Shown: piece by piece, positions 7,446-9,410 of the stretch
Layout: each line of letters begins with the position of its first letter
Position numbering within the stretch: the first letter of the stretch is position 1
Assembly: GCA_020029455.1 (NCBI GenBank)
Contig: JAIBJH010000146.1
Location: 1 to 9,410 of the forward strand
DNA: 9,410 nt
Source of the DNA: Hyphomicrobiales bacterium
GTDB lineage: Bacteria; Pseudomonadota; Alphaproteobacteria; Rhizobiales; Aestuariivirgaceae
Reading direction: 5' to 3'
The notes under the pieces: generated by a model
Told to the model about the DNA's origin: nothing
The model's database searches: none
Seen by the model: the letters and a program-made list of their open reading frames with translations, nothing else
Made by a program: the position numbers and the translations under genes

Positions 7446-8417
7446 ATGAAGGCAATCAGATTTTCGAAGATCGGCGGGCCAGAGGTTCTGCAATGGGTCG
7501 ATGTGGACGTGCCCTCGCCGAAGGCAGGCGAGGTCCAGATCAGGCACCGCGCCATCGGCCTCAACTACATCGACACATACCACCGCTCCGGCCTCTATTC
7601 CGTGCCCTTGCCTTCCGGCCTCGGCTCGGAAGGAGCAGGGGAGATCATCGCCGTCGGCCCCGGCGTGAAAGGCTTCAAACCCGGCGATCGCGTGGCCTAT
7701 GGCACCGGGCCAATCGGTTCCTATTCTGAGGTCAGGAATTTCCCCGCCAGCCATTTGGTGAAACTACCGAAGTCCATCTCCTATGAAACGGCCGCAGGCA
7801 TGATGCTGAAAGGCATGACCGCGCGCTATTTGTTACGTGCCACCTACAAAGTGAAGCGCGGCGAGACCATTCTGCTCCACGCAGCAGCGGGCGGCGTCGG
7901 CCTCATTCTCTCGCAATGGGCCAAGGCATTGGGTGCGAAAGTGATCGGCACCGTCGGTGATGATGCAAAGCGCGACGTTGCGCTCGCCCATGGCTGCGCC
8001 CATGTCATCAACTCGCGCACCGAGGATGTGGCCAAGCGCGTGCGCGAAATCACCAAAGGCAAGGGCGTTCCCGTGGCTTACGATGGCGTTGGCAAGGCAA
8101 CCCTCATGGCCTCGCTCGACAGCCTGCAGCCGCGCGGCCTGCTTGTGAGTTACGGCAATGCCTCGGGGCCTGTGGAGAATTTCGAGTTCCGCACCCTGGC
8201 GGCCAAGGGCTCGCTCTATGTCACGCGGCCCACGCTCGGCAATTTCACCGCAACACCAAAGGACCTGCAGGAAACCGCCAAGGATCTCGTGGCCATCGTG
8301 AAATCGGGCAAGGTGAAAATCCCGGTCAACCAGCGTTATGCCCTGAAGGACGCCGCCCAGGCGCACCGCGATCTAGAAGCGCGCAAAACCACGGGGACGA
8401 CAATACTTCTGCCTTAG
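7446..8417 (+). CDS. qor: NADPH:quinone oxidoreductase (zinc-less MDR, QOR type)
   Basis: This 323-residue cytosolic enzyme reduces quinones with NADPH and has nearly the same length as E. coli QOR. The GroES-like domain carries AIGLNYIDTYHRSGLY (36-51) and GSEGAGEIIAVG (60-71) and, as expected for this branch, lacks the zinc ligands of alcohol dehydrogenases. The Rossmann domain has HAAAGGVGLILSQWAKALGA (145-164), with the AxxGGVG nucleotide motif at 146-152, then VAYDGVG (210-216), VSYGNASGPV (234-243) and KGSLYVTRPTL (254-264). These blocks are close to the E. coli protein as I recall it. The start at 7446 is supported by AAGGA 9 bases upstream. The gene is divergent from the aminotransferase-dehydrogenase unit and ends 4 bases from the convergent protease gene. 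A role in detoxifying quinones or similar electrophiles follows from the family; nothing here shows its regulation. Confidence 0.94.
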   Translation: MKAIRFSKIGGPEVLQWVDVDVPSPKAGEVQIRHRAIGLNYIDTYHRSGLYSVPLPSGLGSEGAGEIIAVGPGVKGFKPGDRVAYGTGPIGSYSEVRNFPASHLVKLPKSISYETAAGMMLKGMTARYLLRATYKVKRGETILLHAAAGGVGLILSQWAKALGAKVIGTVGDDAKRDVALAHGCAHVINSRTEDVAKRVREITKGKGVPVAYDGVGKATLMASLDSLQPRGLLVSYGNASGPVENFEFRTLAAKGSLYVTRPTLGNFTATPKDLQETAKDLVAIVKSGKVKIPVNQRYALKDAAQAHRDLEARKTTGTTILLP

Positions 8418-8421
8418 AAAT

Positions 8422-9258
8422 TTAGGCGCCCGAGCAGGAATCTACGCTCTGGTTTGCCAGCACGGCCCATTGCGCCGGGCATTCTGCTGTACCGCAGAGG
8501 AAATTCGCAAGCGAGGTGGACGGAATGGCATGGGCGAGATTGATGGATTGGCCTGCGGCATCCGACAATGTGCTGACCACCATGCCGACAAGCTGTCCAT
8601 TGCCGTTGAACACTGGGCCGCCGGACTCACCCTTCTGGGTGCCCATGCGCAGCACCATGGCATCGGGATAGCCAAACTTCCCATAGGCCACTGCGCGGCC
8701 AAAATGCCGTGATTCGAGCGTGCCTATTCGGGCTGTATCACCCTGGTCGTGGGGTTTGCCCAGTGTGAACACCAACTCGCCGCGGCTCATGCAGCCGGGC
8801 GCTGCCGGACGCACTGCGGGGCCCTCATAACCCTTAAGCCTGATGATGGCCATGTCATTGGCCTTATTGATGGCGACAACCTTACCGGAATAGACCTTGC
8901 CGTTGGCGGCGCGGGCGCTGATGGCATTGCCTTCTTCCACCGCCACATGGGCCGCAGTCATCACATAGCCCGAGCCATCGACCACATAGCCAGAACCGGA
9001 GGTAACAGGCGCCTTCACGCGGTTTTTCTGGTCGGCGAAGCGATCAATCGCCGTCACGTTCAAGGTCACATAAGTTGGGCCGATAGCGGGCAACAGATGA
9101 GCAACCGACGAGCCTGCGGTCGCCGCACCGGCGGTCGGCACGGCATTCTCCGTCACCGCGATGCTGCGACTTTCAAGGCTGACGGGCGAGGTGCCACTGG
9201 AGCACGCCGCCAGCGCTGCGGCGCTCATGACCGCCAGGAAATTAACGATTCTGCCCAT
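8422..9258 (-). CDS. Lipoprotein trypsin-like serine protease without PDZ domain
   Basis: The 278-residue product starts with a lipoprotein signal peptide: Arg3, a hydrophobic stretch, then the lipobox LAAC with Cys19 as the lipidated residue. Ser at +2 suggests outer-membrane sorting by the Lol rule. A Ser/Thr/Ala-rich linker (about 20-55) leads to a chymotrypsin-fold protease domain with a complete triad: His104 (VMTAAHV), Asp135 (NDMAIIRL) and Ser212 (KGESGGPVF). It resembles the protease domain of HtrA/DegP-type enzymes but ends without a PDZ domain. The C-terminus has Cys255, Cys260 and Cys275, plus Cys156 in the domain, which could form disulfides in the periplasm. I chose ATG 9258, with AGG 6 bases upstream. 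A TTG at 9276 in the same frame would add six residues (284 total) and put charged residues before the signal peptide. The gene is convergent with qor and divergent from the partial gene at 9344. The target is unknown. Confidence 0.88.
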   Translation of the reverse strand: MGRIVNFLAVMSAAALAACSSGTSPVSLESRSIAVTENAVPTAGAATAGSSVAHLLPAIGPTYVTLNVTAIDRFADQKNRVKAPVTSGSGYVVDGSGYVMTAAHVAVEEGNAISARAANGKVYSGKVVAINKANDMAIIRLKGYEGPAVRPAAPGCMSRGELVFTLGKPHDQGDTARIGTLESRHFGRAVAYGKFGYPDAMVLRMGTQKGESGGPVFNGNGQLVGMVVSTLSDAAGQSINLAHAIPSTSLANFLCGTAECPAQWAVLANQSVDSCSGA

Positions 9259-9272
9259 GCCATGCCTATAGG

Positions 9273-9316
9273 GCAAATCCCCTCAAAATTGAAGCCTCAG
9301 GACAAAAGGGATTTGC
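9273..9316. repeat. 9-bp inverted repeat in the divergent region upstream of the protease gene
   Basis: GCAAATCCC (9273-9281) is repeated exactly as its reverse complement GGGATTTGC (9308-9316), with 26 bases between. It lies between the protease start and the start of the partial gene at 9344. It could be an operator for a dimeric regulator or a hairpin in the protease leader. There is no T-run, so it is not a convincing terminator. Confidence 0.45.
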
Positions 9317-9343
9317 TCGTCACAGGGGCGAGATAGGGGTGAA

Positions 9344-9410
9344 ATGTCGCAAGAACAAGGCGGGGCAGCGCCGCGCCAAGGAGGCCATTTTATCCAGCCG
9401 TTTCATAGAC
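9344..9410 (+). CDS. Start of an unidentified gene, 3' end outside window
   Basis: ATG 9344 opens a frame that stays open for 22 codons to the window end, beginning MSQEQGGAAPRQGG. AGGGGTGA (9335-9342) just upstream resembles a Shine-Dalgarno sequence, although the core is only about 4 bases from the ATG. The gene would be divergent from the protease, sharing the 85-base region with the inverted repeat. Gln/Gly/Ala-rich N-termini like this are uninformative and I do not recognise the family. The small length leaves room for a chance frame. Confidence 0.4.
   Translation, partial: MSQEQGGAAPRQGGHFIQPFHR

Noticed and set aside
7310..7564. 85-residue N-terminal extension of the aminotransferase frame
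   Set aside because: It runs antisense through the qor start, matches no family sequence, and the ATG at 7309 has a ribosome-binding-like CAGG and begins at the expected family N-terminus.
8411..8427. Bidirectional terminator at the qor/protease junction (GCCT...AGGC)
   Set aside because: Only a 4-base stem with a following mismatch, and no T-run on either strand.
9319..9404. 28-codon minus-strand frame upstream of the protease
   Set aside because: It is short, has no ribosome binding site or recognisable sequence, and lies opposite the more plausible partial gene at 9344.

Overview
The window is a dense stretch of bacterial chromosome. High GC with G/C-rich third codon positions, the set of families, and the QorA, PsuG and non-pyrrolysine MttB homologues suggest an alphaproteobacterium, perhaps Hyphomicrobiales. 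This assignment is an impression from protein sequence, not a computed placement. I see no rRNA, tRNA, insertion sequence, CRISPR array or phage gene, and no gene-free stretch longer than about 140 bases.

Layout. 1-3147 (+): a run of three genes 0-2 bases apart. They are the 3' part of an MttB-superfamily methyltransferase gene without pyrrolysine, then psuK (pseudouridine kinase) and psuG (pseudouridine-5'-phosphate glycosidase). PsuK and PsuG together convert pseudouridine to uracil and ribose 5-phosphate. 3149-4252 (-): an M24 metallopeptidase of the Xaa-Pro type. 4369-5310 (+): an EamA/DMT permease with about ten membrane segments. 5291-7309 (-): a two-gene unit, a fold-type I aminotransferase followed by a medium-chain Zn alcohol dehydrogenase. 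7446-8417 (+): NADPH:quinone reductase (qor). 8422-9258 (-): a lipoprotein serine protease. 9344-end (+): the first codons of an unidentified gene.

Apart from the psuKG pathway pair and the two co-directional operons, the genes do not form one obvious pathway. The layout alternates strands. Three tail-to-tail pairs are separated by 1 base, overlap by 20 bases, and are separated by 4 bases. Three head-to-head pairs share intergenic regions of 116, 136 and 85 bases.

Points most worth a second look: (1) the aminotransferase lacks about 55-64 residues between the Tyr/Trp that stacks on PLP and the Schiff-base Lys, so the usual NPxG Asn and the Asp that pairs with the PLP ring nitrogen are absent although the frame is open; (2) the alcohol dehydrogenase keeps its catalytic zinc ligands but has all four structural-zinc cysteines replaced by Asp/Ser/Ser/Asp at exact family spacing; (3) a pyrrolysine-free MttB homologue is apparently co-transcribed with pseudouridine breakdown genes. 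I did not find convincing evidence of a wholly new multi-gene system.
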